A stretch of 64,000 bases of DNA from Trifolium pratense (lineage: Eukaryota > Streptophyta > Magnoliopsida > Fabales > Fabaceae), in NCBI RefSeq assembly GCF_020283565.1, contig NC_060064.1, positions 4,114,001 to 4,178,000 on the forward strand, given 5' to 3'. Made by a program: the position numbers and the translations under genes. The notes below the pieces were generated by a model. The model was given only the letters and a program-made list of their open reading frames with translations. It searched no databases and had not been told where the DNA came from. Shown here piece after piece: positions 63,229 through 64,000 of this stretch (its first letter is position 1; each line of letters opens with the position of its first letter).

Positions 63229-64000
63229 TGTGATCTTGATTAATTAGACACATACTAGTACTATATATAATATACTACTACATTGACACATTCACTTTGT
63301 TCTTTATCTTTTGTAAAATAAGTTGGTTATTGCTTGTGTACTATTCTAAATGATTTATTATCAATAATTATTGTACATGATGATGCCAGCAAATGTTGAA
63401 AGCAAATTGTTTCATTTCATTTAATTGATTAATGTGATTTTGTTATAAAGCAAATTTGATTACCATGTGATTGTCCCTTTTTTACAATTATTTAGTTATC
63501 ATAGCACTTTGTTCCTTTTTTTTAGGTAAGCACTTTGTTCCTTTTTACTACAATTGTTTGAGACTTTCATGCATCATCTTGATTTTGACTTCTTCAATCA
63601 TAATTCATTAATGAATAAGTCAAGGTGAAGATGGTAACATTCTTTCCATTAACGCGTGGGCCATTGTAGCTTTTGTTGATAATGTCTCCTCCTTCATTTA
63701 TTTGATTGATTGATTATTATGAACTTGGTTTGAAATACAAAGACTTAATATATTACGAATTTGAATTGTGTACGGTCACAATGTCGTGATTATGTTTAAT
63801 TATCAAAATCAATCAATGATGGGTTCAATCAAATTCGAGCTATATATTAATTGATTTTCTCTAAAGAGAATTCTAAAATACGAGTTTGAAGAATGAATTA
63901 CTTAATATTAATCAAATATCCATCGATATAACTAGCTACGAGGAGTGATAATAAACTCACTCTACCACGCATGCAATTTTTTGTGACAAATATGAGATAT
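63229..64000. other. 3' flank of pectinesterase 4
   Basis: 3' untranslated region then AT-rich DNA to the window edge. No gene or repeat is recognised. Confidence 0.4.

Overview
The window is nuclear DNA of a flowering plant. It is AT-rich and its genes are intron-split with GT-AG junctions. It holds many small transposons, tRNA-derived SINEs and LTR retrotransposon pieces. The protein sequences and repeat families look legume-like, most probably Medicago truncatula or a close relative; that species guess is inference, because no search was run. Exon maps below were built by hand from splice signals, reading-frame continuity and homology remembered for the families.

Layout: 1-600 holds an inverted-repeat MITE inside TA microsatellites. 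1586-2811 (+) is a three-exon gene for an unrecognised two-membrane-segment acidic protein. 3518-13941 (-) is a complete 24-exon RSH1 gene (plastid RelA/SpoT homolog, 879 aa). Its introns host a hAT-type MITE, a non-LTR insertion and a young 1.6 kb LTR retrotransposon carrying pieces of an importin-beta coding sequence. 16058-17591 (-) is an intronless 3-ketoacyl-CoA synthase (KCS11-like) with a one-base frameshift near its 3' end. 17.7-22.4 kb is repeat-rich, including an LTR-like segment with repeated GC-rich palindromes. 22457-27568 (+) is a complete 15-exon sucrose synthase (812 aa), convergent with 28157-30660 (-), a 7-exon secreted GH9 endoglucanase (510 aa). 34799-38574 (-) is a pectin methylesterase (548 aa). 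38.6-46.5 kb is gene-free and holds MITEs, a SINE and a tandemly duplicated foldback element full of short hairpins. 46.5-63.2 kb (+) carries three further pectin methylesterases in tandem: one 5'-truncated relic and two intact genes (563 and 567 aa).

The order RSH1 - sucrose synthase - GH9 endoglucanase - pectinesterase cluster matches, from memory, Arabidopsis chromosome 4 (AT4G02260, AT4G02280, AT4G02290, AT4G02300-02330), so this looks like an old conserved block; KCS11 is not part of it in Arabidopsis. Functionally the block combines plastid ppGpp signalling, supply of UDP-glucose from sucrose, glucan hydrolysis and pectin de-esterification. The last three act in cell-wall making or remodelling, but nothing in the sequence shows co-regulation. 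The most unusual items are the gene-capturing LTR element inside RSH1, the foldback/hairpin array at 43-46 kb, the decayed pectinesterase whose processing motif is replaced by an Asp-rich repeat, and the KCS frameshift.
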